64,000 nucleotides of DNA from a virus. This document shows, one piece after another, positions 34,101 to 43,162 of the stretch (position 1 is the stretch's first letter; every line of letters starts with the position of its first letter). The stretch is taken from IMG/VR virus record IMGVR_UViG_3300044522_000179, positions 1 through 64,000 of that record, one strand, 5' to 3'. The position numbers and the translations under genes are program-made. Below the pieces are notes generated by a model. It made no database searches and was not told the origin of the DNA. It saw only the letters and a list, made by a program, of their open reading frames with translations.

Positions 34101-37100
34101 GATGTTGCACCAGAAAACTTTGTAATAATGTTCATCATCTTTGGTGCAATGTCTTTATTATCTGTTGCCATTTGCAAAAGAGTTCTAAATACGGCTGGAG
34201 GAATATCTCCACTTGCCATCTTTGCTTGAATTAAAAACTCTTGTCCACTATCAATAAGACCATCTTTTCTTAGATTTTTTGATTGCTGATTTACAGTATC
34301 TATATATGCTAACTGGTTAGGATCATTTTTGTATTTTGCAGTTGTGGCTTTTTTCATTCCAGACATCATTGCTTCTTGAAGTCCACCAGCACTATTGTAT
34401 TGAGATACTATGTCTCCTTGCATTTTTGCTTGGGCTGCAGTTAGTTGATCTCTTTTTCCAACTTTGCCTTTTTCTTTATCTCCTAAATACTCTTTCTCTA
34501 GTTCTAACGCCTCATTAATTTTACCCTGCAGCCTTAACTCTTCAATTTTTTTCTGATAATACATATCAAGTGAATCTAGCATTTGTTTATTTTGTTCCAT
34601 TGCAATTTTAGCATCTACTGCGTAGGTTGCTCCAAGAACTGCTGCCTCTTTTGCATATTTCTTTGAGGCAAAGTATCCACCAATTGCTCCTACTGCTGTT
34701 CCAATTCCAGCACCTATAATTGCTCCTGCTAGAGTTCCTGCAGGTCCTAGTGCTGTTCCAATTCCAGCACCTGCTGCTGCTCCACCAAGAGCCGAAGCGC
34801 CTATACCTAGTCCTTGTGTTACTTTTTGTCCAGCAAGTTGTTGCAAAACACCAGCATTTTTTACATTATCAGCACTAGTTTTCATATTCGTTGCATTTGC
34901 ATTTACCATATTTATTCTAACATTCAATGGATCGTTAACAAGGTTTTCTCCATTTGGTCCAAGCAAACTTTCTAATTGAGCAATAACCTTTATACCAATA
35001 GACATATCTCCTGCTTGTCTAGCAGCATTCATAGCCAAACTTTTTGCCTGTGACATATCCATAGCGCCAGACATAATTGCTGCAGAAAGTTGGCCACCTA
35101 AATCTTTCACTGCAACATTTCCCTTACCTTCAGCGTTCTGTTTTGAAATTCTTGCAGTCAAAGCCTTTCCTTCTGCTGTTTGAGCATATGCTTCTCCATA
35201 TGTAGTCTTACCAGTTGCTGGGCCAAGCATTGCAAAAGAATTTTTTCTTCTTAGGTCCATTTGTTCTGAGGCTGTTGTCTTACCACCAAATTTTGCTATA
35301 GTCTGTAATGCAGATGTAGATCCTTTAAACTTTTCACCCTCTTCTAAAACCTGATCTGCTGCTTTATCAAATGACATTCTCAAGGCAGCAAATGATCCAA
35401 CTGTTGCAAGAAGTCCTACTGCTAAGGCTGAAGCAGGACTTTTTAACATTGGAATTATCATAGACAATCCCATAAGTGGCATCATTAATTTTTGTGAGAT
35501 TTCTCCAACTTTACCTGGTACCATAGAACCAATCATTGCTGCACCTGCTGCCATTCCGACACCGCCAGCAATTCCCATACCACCCTTACCTGCTACTTTT
35601 GCATTTTGTCTATTATTTTTAAGTCTTTGCAATTTAGTGGTTTCAAATTTACCATTTGCCATTGAAGGTCCCATTGGCGTTCCAGAAACTGAAGGTGCTG
35701 GTGTAAACTGTGCTGCTGCTCTTTCACTAATAATTCTTTTTTGATATGCTACAGAGTTTGCTAATTTAGTTCTTCTTTCCATTTGTCTACGCATAGACTT
35801 GGCATCTGCATCCATTGGACCCATGCCGTATAGTTTAGTTCTTGATGCTGCCATCTTTGCTTGTGTTTTTGCTTCTGCCCTTTGGCGCTTTTCCATTTGT
35901 CTACGTAAAGATTTAGCATCTGCATCTATTGATCCCGTTCCATACAAAGCAGTCCTTGATGATGCTGCTGCGGATTGAGATATTGTTTTTCCAATAGTGG
36001 CACCAGCAGCCTTGGCTTTTGCAACAGATCCTTTTACTCCCGCAAGAATTGCGTTTACAGTTGCATTCTTTGATCCTGGGGCATTTGCTTTTCCAACAAT
36101 TCTTCCCTTGGGGCCTTGACGAACCGATGAAGCAACACTCGCTGGAGCAAGTCTTGTATCCTTTATGCTGCCAGAGTCTGATTTTAACTTTCCGTTATTT
36201 GGCTTTGTTGGTATTGGCTTTAGGTTACCCTTTTTGTCTTCAAGTACTTCATCTGGCTTTACCAAAATTGAACGATGGAAGTTATAAACCTTTTTCCAGT
36301 CTGCGTTTAAGCCAGCCTGAAGTCTCTTATACATATCTTCATAAACTTTTTTGGCTGGATCTCCAGTCTTAAGTTTAAAGCCATCTATAGTTTTTCTTAA
36401 TTTTGGAAGAGTTCTATTGATTTCTTCTTTTATTTTTCTTTCATATTCATCTGCAGACTGAATATTTTGTGGAATATCAGCAGTGGCATTTCCAAACCAG
36501 AAAGGAGAGCCATTAGCATTTGGTCCTGTAACACCCTTAAAGTTATGCATAGCAATTGCTTCCATTGATGGAAGACCACTTGAATAGGCTCTTTTACCAG
36601 AGGCTGTATCAAATACACCTGCAGCGCCAACATCGGCTACAACATTTCCTCCAAGGTTGCCCTTCTTAAGGTCTTTGTCTCCACGAAGGGCTGCTGCTAC
36701 TGTTTGCTTAATATATTCTTTTTCAGTAAAAGTTTTTGGCATTGTGTTTGGATCAAATCTTGAGTCATACGGAGATTCCAAAACAATAATTTTTCTTTTT
36801 TTCTTAACATCTGGTTCATCAATATCTGTAGGATCAATCATTGTTTTGATTGTTTGTCTTGGTGCTAGTAAGCCTTGTGCTCTAGCAATCTCAGTTCCTC
36901 TTTTTTCTGCTATAGCGTCTAACTCACTCAGCATTGGTTTTACAAATACTTTTGACCCATCTGGCTTTGTAAATATTCCGCCGATGGTTGACATAAAATT
37001 ACTTCTACCAGAACTCTGTGTTTCTTGAACACCAAAGTTTGTAGGCTTCTTTGCTCCAAAGGCAGTTTGAGATGCCTCTATTGCAACTGCTCTTAGTTTT

Positions 37101-40100
37101 TCTTTGTGCTCCATTGCTTTTTCAAGATCAAGCAATTGTGGGGCTGATAGCGGTGCTGCAACCTTTGTTTTCTTTGCTGCCTTTGTGCCTTGAGAAATTA
37201 CAGGGGTTGTTCCTGCTCCAAGTCTGTTCATATTAACTACTGTTCCTTCTGGAACTTGAACTCCATGGTATGTGCCTGCTGGAAGAGTTATAGTTGATGA
37301 TCCAGTTACTACTCTTTTTTTACTATTAACTCTTTCATCAATGCTGTAGTCTAAGATTAAACCTTGTCTTTTTGCCTCATCAAGAATTTTTCTACTTTCA
37401 TCAGGTGTAGTTCCTAATCCCTTACCCATATTAAATCTATAGTCTGTTGCATACAATCCTTGAGATTTTACATAGCCTGGGTCGTTTGGACTTATTATTT
37501 TTGGAATTTCTTTCTTATATAAATTGTCAACTATTGAATCATTTATAAATGGGCTTTTAGATTCTTGAATTGACTTTAAGAATGCATTATCTAGCGCTTG
37601 TGCCTGTACTGCAGACATTCCAGATGGAGACCATTTGCCTGCTCCACCCTTAATCCATTCATCTATAAACTGTTGCTTAGGTACTCCACCAGTTAGGCTA
37701 GGCATTGCTTTATTCATCCACTCAGGGAAGTTGAACATAAGACTGTGCTTTGTTGTTGTTACTGGTGGCAAACCTTGTGATATTAGAACCTGTTCCATAG
37801 TTATAAGTTTTAACTTTTGATCGGGAGACATATTAGGATTGCTCTTAATAATGTCTGATATTAGTCTTGGCTCGCTGCGTCCGCCTACGTGTGTTTCATT
37901 AATTGCAACTGATTTAGCATCTGTTGTTGCTGCTACTTCAGGAGCAAATGCTAATCCTTGAACTCTTCCGCCTGCAACCATGTGTGCAATGGCTGGTCTA
38001 TTTGCTGGATCCTGTGCTGATTGTTGAGGGATTACTGCTTCGCCAGGAGTTAGGTCTGCGTTTACGCTATCTTTATTTCCAGTTCCTGGAACGCTTGTTG
38101 TTCCTTTACCATATTTTTTAGGTGTAGGCAAGCGCTTTCCAGCACTGGGACCCGTAAATCCTATTTGTGCTGCAATGGCTCTTCTGTATGCATTTGCCAA
38201 CATGTTAACTGCTGCTGTTTCAGAAGTAAAAGTTTGTCTTAATCTTTGATGAACCTGATCAAGTGATGCTGCAACTGCTGATGCTTCTAACTGTTCTTTA
38301 GTTAAATAGTTTGTCTGCTCGCCTAATATTTGACTTGATTGGCCTGTTCTGTTGTACATAGATTTTAATCCTGCAAACATTTTAATTATGTTAGCAACAG
38401 CGTTTGCAATCAAACCAAATCCCATTAAAAGAACTGGTCCAACACCAGCAAGGGCAACTGTAAGAATAGTTAAGAATTTTTTAGTACCGTCTCCTAAGTT
38501 ATTAAACTTGTCAAGAATTTTTCCAACAAACTCAACAATAGGGGTTAATGCTTTTAAGAATTGTTCTCCTACTGGAGCAATAGCCAATTTTAAATCTTCC
38601 ATTGATTTTTTAAATTTGTATGTTGTTGTATTCTGAATTTTATCTAATTCTCGTTGTGACAAGATTGCAAGTTCTTCTGTAGTTGCTTTTGTTAATGATA
38701 AGACTCTCTGTGCTTGTGTACCCTGGGTTGTTACGTTTTGGAACAGTGTGGAAAGTCTTGAAAACTGGAACTTACCAAATAGTTGTTCAATAGCACGAGC
38801 ACGGTTAAGTGGGTCAAGAGTATCAAGTGCTTGTGCAAAACCAACAACAGTTGCTTTAATGTCTCCTTGGTTGGCTTCAACAATTCCTTTAATATTTACG
38901 CCAAGTTCTCCAAGAAACTTGCTTGCCTTTGTTGATGGATTAATTAAAGATGCAAGACCAGACTTAAGTGCGTTGGCGCCTTCGGATGCATTGATTCCAC
39001 CTTCTTTCATTGCTGTAAGGAAAAATGCTAAGTCTTCAACGTTTCCACCAAGTTGCTTAACAACTGGTCCAGCCTTTGGAATTGCTATTGTTAAATCTTC
39101 AATAGATACTACAGTCTGGTTTTCAACTGCGTTAAGGAAATCAATTTTGTTTGCAAGATCTTCTGCTGCAACGCCAAAAGCGTTAGTTACAGAAATTGTT
39201 GTCTCTAATGCCTGCGTTTGTTCTACTCCGCCAAGAACTGCAAGCCTTGTTGCCTGTACAACTTGTGCAACTAATTCTGCACCCATCTTGCCCATTGCTG
39301 CAGCATCTGCAGCCATTTTCATTGTGTCTTCTATTGCAACGCCATACTTAGTATATTCTGTTGCAAGTTTTTGAATTTGCTTAACCATTGCATCAGTTTC
39401 TGCTTGTGTTGTAAACATTTCTCCATACACACGCTTAAACCTAATTGCCTGCTCTTCAAGTTTCATAAATGTTTTTGAAGCAACTGTACCAAGCATTGCA
39501 AGTGGAACAGTAAAACCAACCATTAACTGACGTCCTGCCCACTGAGTATTCTTACCAAAGTTTAGGAGATTGGTTGATCCTTGTCTTAATAATTGATTAA
39601 GTAGTTGTTGTCTCTGTGCAGCGATGGCTGTTTGTGTACCCAGATTTTTCATATCAAGCGTTAGAGGTCTTACCGCAATTGCTTGTAGTGCTCCATTGGC
39701 ACCTCTGCCCATCTTTACATACTGGGTCTGTATATCTTTTACACGCTCTCGTGCAACTTTATTTAATGTTTCAAATTCAGATCTAAAGAATCTTCCAAAA
39801 GTTTTTGTTGCTGCTCCAGTATATCTAAAATATTCTCTAGATGTTAACTTGTTTCTTTCTAAAGCATTAGTAAAAGACTCTGTACTTGATGTTACTGTTC
39901 GCATAGATGCTTGGAATTTTCCAGTAGCATTTATGCTGTTCATCAAGTTCTGTGCTTGATTTGCTGCTACCGCTGAGGCTGCGGTACCAGACTTTGCCAT
40001 TTGTGTATGGAAGGCTGATATTTGACGTTGTAGAAGTTTTAGACTTGCTAAAGCATCAGACGTATCAATATTTACATGAATATTGGATTCTACATCAGCC

Positions 40101-40102
40101 AT
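31151..40102 (-). CDS. Tape measure protein with kinase-like insert
   Basis: 2983 residues. Residues ~150-520 carry the phage minor-tail/TP901-type tape-measure core (GGVEQTQALETTISV, FLTAMKEGGINASEGANAL). LTPGEAVIP near 690 and LTPGEFVMSKYAV near 2900 are typical tape-measure motifs. Several hydrophobic, glycine-zipper segments (~545-585, ~1500-1590, ~1770-1830) may form the membrane channel. Residues ~1030-1290 look like an inserted kinase-type fold: GIFTKPDGSKVFVKP (phosphate loop and Lys), a Glu in AEKRGTEIARAQGL, and GDKDLKKGNLGGNVV with VFD. Length predicts a tail of very roughly 400-450 nm if fully extended at 1.5 angstrom per residue, less if the insert is globular and outside. GAGGTG ribosome site. 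Confidence 0.93.
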   Translation of the reverse strand: MADVESNIHVNIDTSDALASLKLLQRQISAFHTQMAKSGTAASAVAANQAQNLMNSINATGKFQASMRTVTSSTESFTNALERNKLTSREYFRYTGAATKTFGRFFRSEFETLNKVARERVKDIQTQYVKMGRGANGALQAIAVRPLTLDMKNLGTQTAIAAQRQQLLNQLLRQGSTNLLNFGKNTQWAGRQLMVGFTVPLAMLGTVASKTFMKLEEQAIRFKRVYGEMFTTQAETDAMVKQIQKLATEYTKYGVAIEDTMKMAADAAAMGKMGAELVAQVVQATRLAVLGGVEQTQALETTISVTNAFGVAAEDLANKIDFLNAVENQTVVSIEDLTIAIPKAGPVVKQLGGNVEDLAFFLTAMKEGGINASEGANALKSGLASLINPSTKASKFLGELGVNIKGIVEANQGDIKATVVGFAQALDTLDPLNRARAIEQLFGKFQFSRLSTLFQNVTTQGTQAQRVLSLTKATTEELAILSQRELDKIQNTTTYKFKKSMEDLKLAIAPVGEQFLKALTPIVEFVGKILDKFNNLGDGTKKFLTILTVALAGVGPVLLMGFGLIANAVANIIKMFAGLKSMYNRTGQSSQILGEQTNYLTKEQLEASAVAASLDQVHQRLRQTFTSETAAVNMLANAYRRAIAAQIGFTGPSAGKRLPTPKKYGKGTTSVPGTGNKDSVNADLTPGEAVIPQQSAQDPANRPAIAHMVAGGRVQGLAFAPEVAATTDAKSVAINETHVGGRSEPRLISDIIKSNPNMSPDQKLKLITMEQVLISQGLPPVTTTKHSLMFNFPEWMNKAMPSLTGGVPKQQFIDEWIKGGAGKWSPSGMSAVQAQALDNAFLKSIQESKSPFINDSIVDNLYKKEIPKIISPNDPGYVKSQGLYATDYRFNMGKGLGTTPDESRKILDEAKRQGLILDYSIDERVNSKKRVVTGSSTITLPAGTYHGVQVPEGTVVNMNRLGAGTTPVISQGTKAAKKTKVAAPLSAPQLLDLEKAMEHKEKLRAVAIEASQTAFGAKKPTNFGVQETQSSGRSNFMSTIGGIFTKPDGSKVFVKPMLSELDAIAEKRGTEIARAQGLLAPRQTIKTMIDPTDIDEPDVKKKRKIIVLESPYDSRFDPNTMPKTFTEKEYIKQTVAAALRGDKDLKKGNLGGNVVADVGAAGVFDTASGKRAYSSGLPSMEAIAMHNFKGVTGPNANGSPFWFGNATADIPQNIQSADEYERKIKEEINRTLPKLRKTIDGFKLKTGDPAKKVYEDMYKRLQAGLNADWKKVYNFHRSILVKPDEVLEDKKGNLKPIPTKPNNGKLKSDSGSIKDTRLAPASVASSVRQGPKGRIVGKANAPGSKNATVNAILAGVKGSVAKAKAAGATIGKTISQSAAASSRTALYGTGSIDADAKSLRRQMEKRQRAEAKTQAKMAASRTKLYGMGPMDADAKSMRRQMERRTKLANSVAYQKRIISERAAAQFTPAPSVSGTPMGPSMANGKFETTKLQRLKNNRQNAKVAGKGGMGIAGGVGMAAGAAMIGSMVPGKVGEISQKLMMPLMGLSMIIPMLKSPASALAVGLLATVGSFAALRMSFDKAADQVLEEGEKFKGSTSALQTIAKFGGKTTASEQMDLRRKNSFAMLGPATGKTTYGEAYAQTAEGKALTARISKQNAEGKGNVAVKDLGGQLSAAIMSGAMDMSQAKSLAMNAARQAGDMSIGIKVIAQLESLLGPNGENLVNDPLNVRINMVNANATNMKTSADNVKNAGVLQQLAGQKVTQGLGIGASALGGAAAGAGIGTALGPAGTLAGAIIGAGIGTAVGAIGGYFASKKYAKEAAVLGATYAVDAKIAMEQNKQMLDSLDMYYQKKIEELRLQGKINEALELEKEYLGDKEKGKVGKRDQLTAAQAKMQGDIVSQYNSAGGLQEAMMSGMKKATTAKYKNDPNQLAYIDTVNQQSKNLRKDGLIDSGQEFLIQAKMASGDIPPAVFRTLLQMATDNKDIAPKMMNIITKFSGATSESIGVAAQNILNAKGDINKTVQTKFITKVEAFEKDSDALDFTKNMIKLNNLNTVIPSDFMVSFYVDPKNKTAYEELNRVLDAIETQKPKTIDAVYNIMPQLKGTANFDEAYFKTLTDDQKLVYTTTIASIINIPEPQIEASEDYKAWLKEPAPHGGAGVSGSISYKIQKYREAQGYKAVTDNTSVGTKAPTGTTPNGDGNKVQSSPLDDLVKKLRDVRMNQIKVTEGWGASRKALDKLFGGNKTISVFSGIENDLRGLGTSQDFIELIVGMDPKVYEQKKNSLFKFDNKGNIVALKEDAKNIQEALNSITMGDWKSSMEADLKAIENQSTAFNKLANLGVPVAEAYQLVTDAGIAEAIANGVSNKNLETLINNYKRLTKEKEKYAAISGVKTDIAQFKKNTIQEGRLRSKYGAEDAFAISSDENLKLMESQLEAKEAQVKRLQTIGAPPAVIMAALGELSELVELFNTRLNQLKSTVEFMQGLFDKGFGNAMQAFDVQETALNIQFKIDTKSQNAIIKEAQNTIAAIQYEIDDKEAALKGIEDQEQKINDKYDERIKALDEVEKLNSSISNQQKGQLTLAEALTSGDISAAARAVQDMRAQAAADAVTKQKDAIEKSREYELSRVKTQGGKTRLDLEKEIKDLQDKIFKIEEDKLEPAQEFIRLRQIVLDKDIEGLTVLGLTKDAWEAIKNQVDLALIKSAAFVDSMKLALEIQAKLIAAYQAQPGNTSSNSAAQGPSPIISKPYVPDPEASPEANKEAEDAHKAAADAEAEANAALSEATAAALAAAAAIAELESQSAEIGKVAAGISALAIRKATNTTSLNKAVALAEGNLSPESIAINMSRALLSSKTMTKSLGGTAGALSTARYTGQAMKSMGLSAGGMVPKMFAAGGFAKGTDTVPAMLTPGEFVMSKYAVDSYGVDHMKKMNNGDLNSGAVYNNTYTLTVNAKTNANPNEIAQAVMSTIKQVDDRRIRGVSLNARN

Positions 40103-40120
40103 CCATTAACACCTCTTTAT

Positions 40121-40444
40121 TTAGTTATTTGCAAGGTTGCCGAGTAGTGATGCGTCAGAAAGTTTAATTCCTGATGCCTCTTCGACAATCTTGTATACTG
40201 TTGGAAGATCTAGATTTTCTTCTAGGGCTTCCTTGTCTTCTGCCAATTCTGGCTTGTATTGTTTCATTGCGATTTGAACACAGTCCATTAACAAATCCAT
40301 AGACTTTTCGTTATCTTCTGCGACCTTTGCAATGTCTTCAAACTTCTTCATAAACGGACGAAGTAGAGAAATCTTAAGTGGTCTTACCTTGATCTTTGTT
40401 CCGTCGATCAGAGTTACTGTCTTTTCTTCAGTGGCGATTGCCAT
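40121..40444 (-). CDS. Tail-assembly chaperone, short form (paralogue)
   Basis: 107 residues. LKISLLRPFMKKFEDIA, VQIAMKQYKPEL and NLDLPTVYKIVEEASGIKL match position by position the N-terminal half of the protein at 40501-41181, so the two arose by duplication. It lacks the C-terminal extension and equals the G-type chaperone. Sits directly before the tape measure gene with its own promoter and AAGGAGG ribosome site. No slippery site for frameshifting is evident. Confidence 0.8.
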   Translation of the reverse strand: MAIATEEKTVTLIDGTKIKVRPLKISLLRPFMKKFEDIAKVAEDNEKSMDLLMDCVQIAMKQYKPELAEDKEALEENLDLPTVYKIVEEASGIKLSDASLLGNLANN

Positions 40445-40470
40445 TTATTCCTCCTTATAAGGTTTAGTAA

Positions 40471-40479
40471 AGTATACCA
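40471..40479 (-). promoter_or_regulatory. Extended -10 TGG-TATACT before the short chaperone and tape measure
   Basis: TATACT with TGG extension 26 bases before the ATG at 40444, followed by an AAGGAGG ribosome site. Lies in the 56-base gap between the two chaperone genes, so they can be expressed at different levels. Confidence 0.6.
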
Positions 40480-40500
40480 CAAATCAGGCTTATTTTCCGC

Positions 40501-41181
40501 CTATTCGTAAACCTCATAATCAAGGCCCATGCCAATACCAAACCCTGCTCTTTCAGCATTTACTCCTTGTAGGGCCAGAATATCATTTCCATTTCCTGTT
40601 GCACCCTTGCTAAACACTCTAGCCTTCATATCTTCCCATTCATTACCGCTACCAGAATTTTTGTCTAAATCTACTCCCTGCATAGCAGCAGCAAACTTTT
40701 TATCACTGTAGTCTAATTCTCTTTTTATCTTTAGTGTGGCTGTTAGTTCTTGCATAGACATTGATGACTCTAATTGATCATAGTCTTTCCATATACCGAT
40801 TAAAAAAACCTCTGACTCTAGTTTTGCTAAGTCTAAGGTTTCCCATGTTGATCCACTGTCAACTGCCTGATTTTTAACAGTGTCTTCTGACTTCTCGTTA
40901 ATTTTGATTCCTGCTGCAACATCAATAACATCATAGATAGTTGGTAAGTCTAGGCTATCTTCTAAGTCTTCAATAGTTTTAATTGATGGGCAATATTGTT
41001 GCATTGCAATAAGAGCGCATTGAGCCAAAATAGATATTGATTCATCATCACTTTTTGCTTCTTTAATTTTTTCAAATGTTTCTAAAAATTCTCTTAGGTA
41101 TTTTATTTTTAATGGGGCAGCAACAATAACTCTATCATCTACTAGTGATATTTTCTTTGTATCATATATTTTTGTTGCCAT
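40501..41181 (-). CDS. Tail-assembly chaperone, long form (fused GT-type)
   Basis: 226 residues from ATG 41181. The first ~105 residues (LKIKYLREFLETFEKI, SLDLPTIYDVIDVAAGIKI) are homologous to the short chaperone. The C-terminal part has LAKLESEVFLIGIWKDYDQLE and KKFAAAMQGVDLD, the hallmark of the T extension usually added by -1 frameshifting. Here it is one continuous frame. The ATG lies 6 nt after TGG-TATACT with no ribosome site (leaderless candidate). Confidence 0.82.
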   Translation of the reverse strand: MATKIYDTKKISLVDDRVIVAAPLKIKYLREFLETFEKIKEAKSDDESISILAQCALIAMQQYCPSIKTIEDLEDSLDLPTIYDVIDVAAGIKINEKSEDTVKNQAVDSGSTWETLDLAKLESEVFLIGIWKDYDQLESSMSMQELTATLKIKRELDYSDKKFAAAMQGVDLDKNSGSGNEWEDMKARVFSKGATGNGNDILALQGVNAERAGFGIGMGLDYEVYE

Positions 41182-41187
41182 TATATA

Positions 41188-41196
41188 AGTATACCA
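41188..41196 (-). promoter_or_regulatory. Extended -10 TGG-TATACT, leaderless start at 41181
   Basis: Six bases separate the hexamer from the ATG. The element begins directly after the T-rich tail of the terminator at 41197-41229. Confidence 0.7.
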
Positions 41197-41229
41197 AACA
41201 GAAAGGCCCAACCCCGAAGGATTGAGCCT
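41197..41229 (-). terminator. Intrinsic terminator after the major tail protein gene
   Basis: Eleven-base stem (AGGCTCAATCC with GGGTTGGGCCT, two G-T pairs) capped by a TTCG tetraloop, followed by TTTCTGTT. It begins 17 bases after the stop at 41246. Confidence 0.85.
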
Positions 41230-41245
41230 CTCATATTAAGTTGTA

Positions 41246-41902
41246 TTATGCTGATAGTGTGCGGTCTACGATCTTACCGTAAGACGCATTATCGTTTGGA
41301 AGAAGACGGAATGAAACTTCAAACATTGAAGCCTCGTCGCGCTTTGCAGATACTGTTACGTTCTCAATTGAGAGTGCACGGTATGCTACATAAATTCTTT
41401 CCTTTGGATCTAGAGAAGAACCAGAACCTGGTCCTACTGCTACTAGACCACGCTCTAGTGGAACGTCGCCAATATCTCCAGCAGAAATCTTCATTGTTTG
41501 AAGTCCTGATGCTGTTGATAGATCTCCTGTATCTCCTGCAATTGCTACTAGAAGATTCTCTAGTGTTGCTTCTGCGAAAGATGTATTTAGATTAACTGTC
41601 ATACCTTGCTTGAATAAACGAGCAACGTCGAGAAGTTGATCTACTGCTACATCACCAAAGTCTGGTTGGAATGCGAGTTCTAAACCATTTGATGTGTATC
41701 CTATGTTTGTGTAATCTTCGTCAAGTGACAAAGTTTCCTTATAGGATGTTGCGGATGCTGTAAGTGCTGGAAGATCTAACGCTGCTTGAGTGTCAGTGAT
41801 TGCTCCTGTTGCGTCTACGTATCCGATTGGGCCTGCATCATGCGTAAATAGTGCTGCTGCACCTACGATAATGTTACTACTTGAACCACGGCTGTATGCC
41901 AT
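41246..41902 (-). CDS. Major tail protein (tube)
   Basis: 218 residues from ATG 41902 (GAGGTG 7 nt upstream). Beta-rich, with SYKETLSLDEDYTNIGYTSNG, LELAFQPDFGDV and SAKRDEASMFEVSFRLLPN, as in siphophage tube proteins. Position between the neck genes and the tail chaperones, and isolation between its own promoter and a strong terminator, fits a highly expressed tube subunit. Confidence 0.8.
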   Translation of the reverse strand: MAYSRGSSSNIIVGAAALFTHDAGPIGYVDATGAITDTQAALDLPALTASATSYKETLSLDEDYTNIGYTSNGLELAFQPDFGDVAVDQLLDVARLFKQGMTVNLNTSFAEATLENLLVAIAGDTGDLSTASGLQTMKISAGDIGDVPLERGLVAVGPGSGSSLDPKERIYVAYRALSIENVTVSAKRDEASMFEVSFRLLPNDNASYGKIVDRTLSA

Positions 41903-41953
41903 ATATTTCACCTCTTTCATTTTTATTAAAAGGGGGTTGTTTCCTCACCTTAA

Positions 41954-41959
41954 TTATAC
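41954..41959 (-). promoter_or_regulatory. -10 hexamer TATAAT before the major tail protein
   Basis: TATAAT 51 bases before the ATG at 41902, preceded by TTG rather than TGN. The hexamer lies in the loop of an inverted repeat (GGTTGT/ACAACC) whose right arm runs into CCCCTTTT, so the same sequence may also act as a terminator for the gene at 41970. Confidence 0.45.
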
Positions 41960-41969
41960 AACCTTTTTA

Positions 41970-42488
41970 TTATGCTGGTAGTTCTAATGGGTGCCAGTCG
42001 TAGTCGATAATTATCTTATTCCCCGCATAAGTACGGGCTGTTCCAAAGTCAACTATGTCTCTAGTTTCTTCGAGTTGGTATATCTTAAAATTGTGAAAGA
42101 ACATAGGCTTAGAATCTATGGTCTCATAATCTAGGTTTGCTTGTGCCCATTCATTAAGGTCTTTTGCTGAGTCGTCACCGTTATCAAGTAAGTCGCTTAC
42201 CTGTTGCTGTGTTATAACCATATTCCTTTGTGCGTCATTTCCTACTGAGTAAAAATAATATAGAAGTTGCTCACATTTAATGTATGGGAATGGAGTCCTT
42301 CTCATTTTAAACATTCTGTCGTATACTCCAAATACCCCGTTACTCTGTGGAAAGGTTTCAGTTAGTGCATCAATTTCTGTTGGAAGTGTTGGGAAAAAAT
42401 ATGTTGTTCCTTGAGAGTTAAATCCAGGATCTATTTTTGCTGCTAAGTATGCGTTAATAATTGTAGGTGGGTGATGAATAAGAGCCAT
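41970..42488 (-). CDS. Tail-terminator/neck protein
   Basis: 172 residues. Position just before the major tail protein is that of the tail-terminator or completion protein. Segments YDRMFKMRRTPFPYIKCEQLLYY and ETRDIVDFGTARTYAGNKI are typical of actinophage neck proteins. ATG overlaps the previous stop (TAATG). Role is inferred from gene order. Confidence 0.6.
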   Translation of the reverse strand: MALIHHPPTIINAYLAAKIDPGFNSQGTTYFFPTLPTEIDALTETFPQSNGVFGVYDRMFKMRRTPFPYIKCEQLLYYFYSVGNDAQRNMVITQQQVSDLLDNGDDSAKDLNEWAQANLDYETIDSKPMFFHNFKIYQLEETRDIVDFGTARTYAGNKIIIDYDWHPLELPA

Positions 42489-43162
42489 TATGCACCCATC
42501 CCTGCGTTAGCAATCCAGCGATATCCAGTTGAAAGACCTTTAGCCTTACCAATTCTTTTGCCTGCTGGCATATCTTTTTTATATACCTGTGGATTTTCAA
42601 GATATCTTGCAACGCCACTTGTTCTTAAAAACGCTTGTGAGAAATATTTATTAAAAAACATGTCAAAGACTTTTTCAAAACCGCCTTCTACTTCTGTTCC
42701 TCCAGGGTTTAAAATTTCTACAGGCCCTCTTGTAAACACCGTTTCTCCGTTATCATCAAACGCTAATATCTGTGCAACTCTTGGTCTAATTGTAACTGGA
42801 ATTCCTTCTTCCATGATTCTTGCTTTATCATAAAATGGTGTGCGTGATCCATCTTTAATAGATTTAGACTGACTAAAAGATGATCTAAAAGATAGTCCTA
42901 GATTGCTTGTTGTGTATGAAATATCGTATAGCCTTGCTTCTGGGCTTCCAGTCATAGTCCATTCATAAACATGATGAAGCATCTGTGGGTTAACCCTTGC
43001 ATTAGAATCTATAAACTCTTTCATTATTTCTACTGTTTCCATTCCTAGAGTTTTTAGGAATACAGTCTTTCCTCTTTGAATGCCCTCTAAAAATCCTACA
43101 GAATAATTAACAATATTGTTCATATCTTTTTTAAATTGTTTTGAATTAAATGTTGTTATCAT
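42488..43162 (-). CDS. Neck protein, HK97-gp10-like
   Basis: 224 residues. The N-terminal helix MITTFNSKQFKKDMNNIV with a Lys-rich helical start, then beta segments, resembles HK97 gp10-like tail-component proteins. Overlaps the upstream gene by 4 nt (ATGA). Assignment relies on order: adaptor, closure, gp10-like, terminator, tube. Confidence 0.6.
   Translation of the reverse strand: MITTFNSKQFKKDMNNIVNYSVGFLEGIQRGKTVFLKTLGMETVEIMKEFIDSNARVNPQMLHHVYEWTMTGSPEARLYDISYTTSNLGLSFRSSFSQSKSIKDGSRTPFYDKARIMEEGIPVTIRPRVAQILAFDDNGETVFTRGPVEILNPGGTEVEGGFEKVFDMFFNKYFSQAFLRTSGVARYLENPQVYKKDMPAGKRIGKAKGLSTGYRWIANAGMGA

Noticed and set aside
39000-39374. Plus-strand frames inside the tape measure gene
   Set aside because: Shadows of a long conserved gene; composition is unlike a protein and there is no start signal.
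40121-40500. Programmed -1 frameshift between the tail chaperone genes
   Set aside because: No slippery heptamer was found at the gene ends, the two genes are homologous to each other, and the long one already contains the extension.
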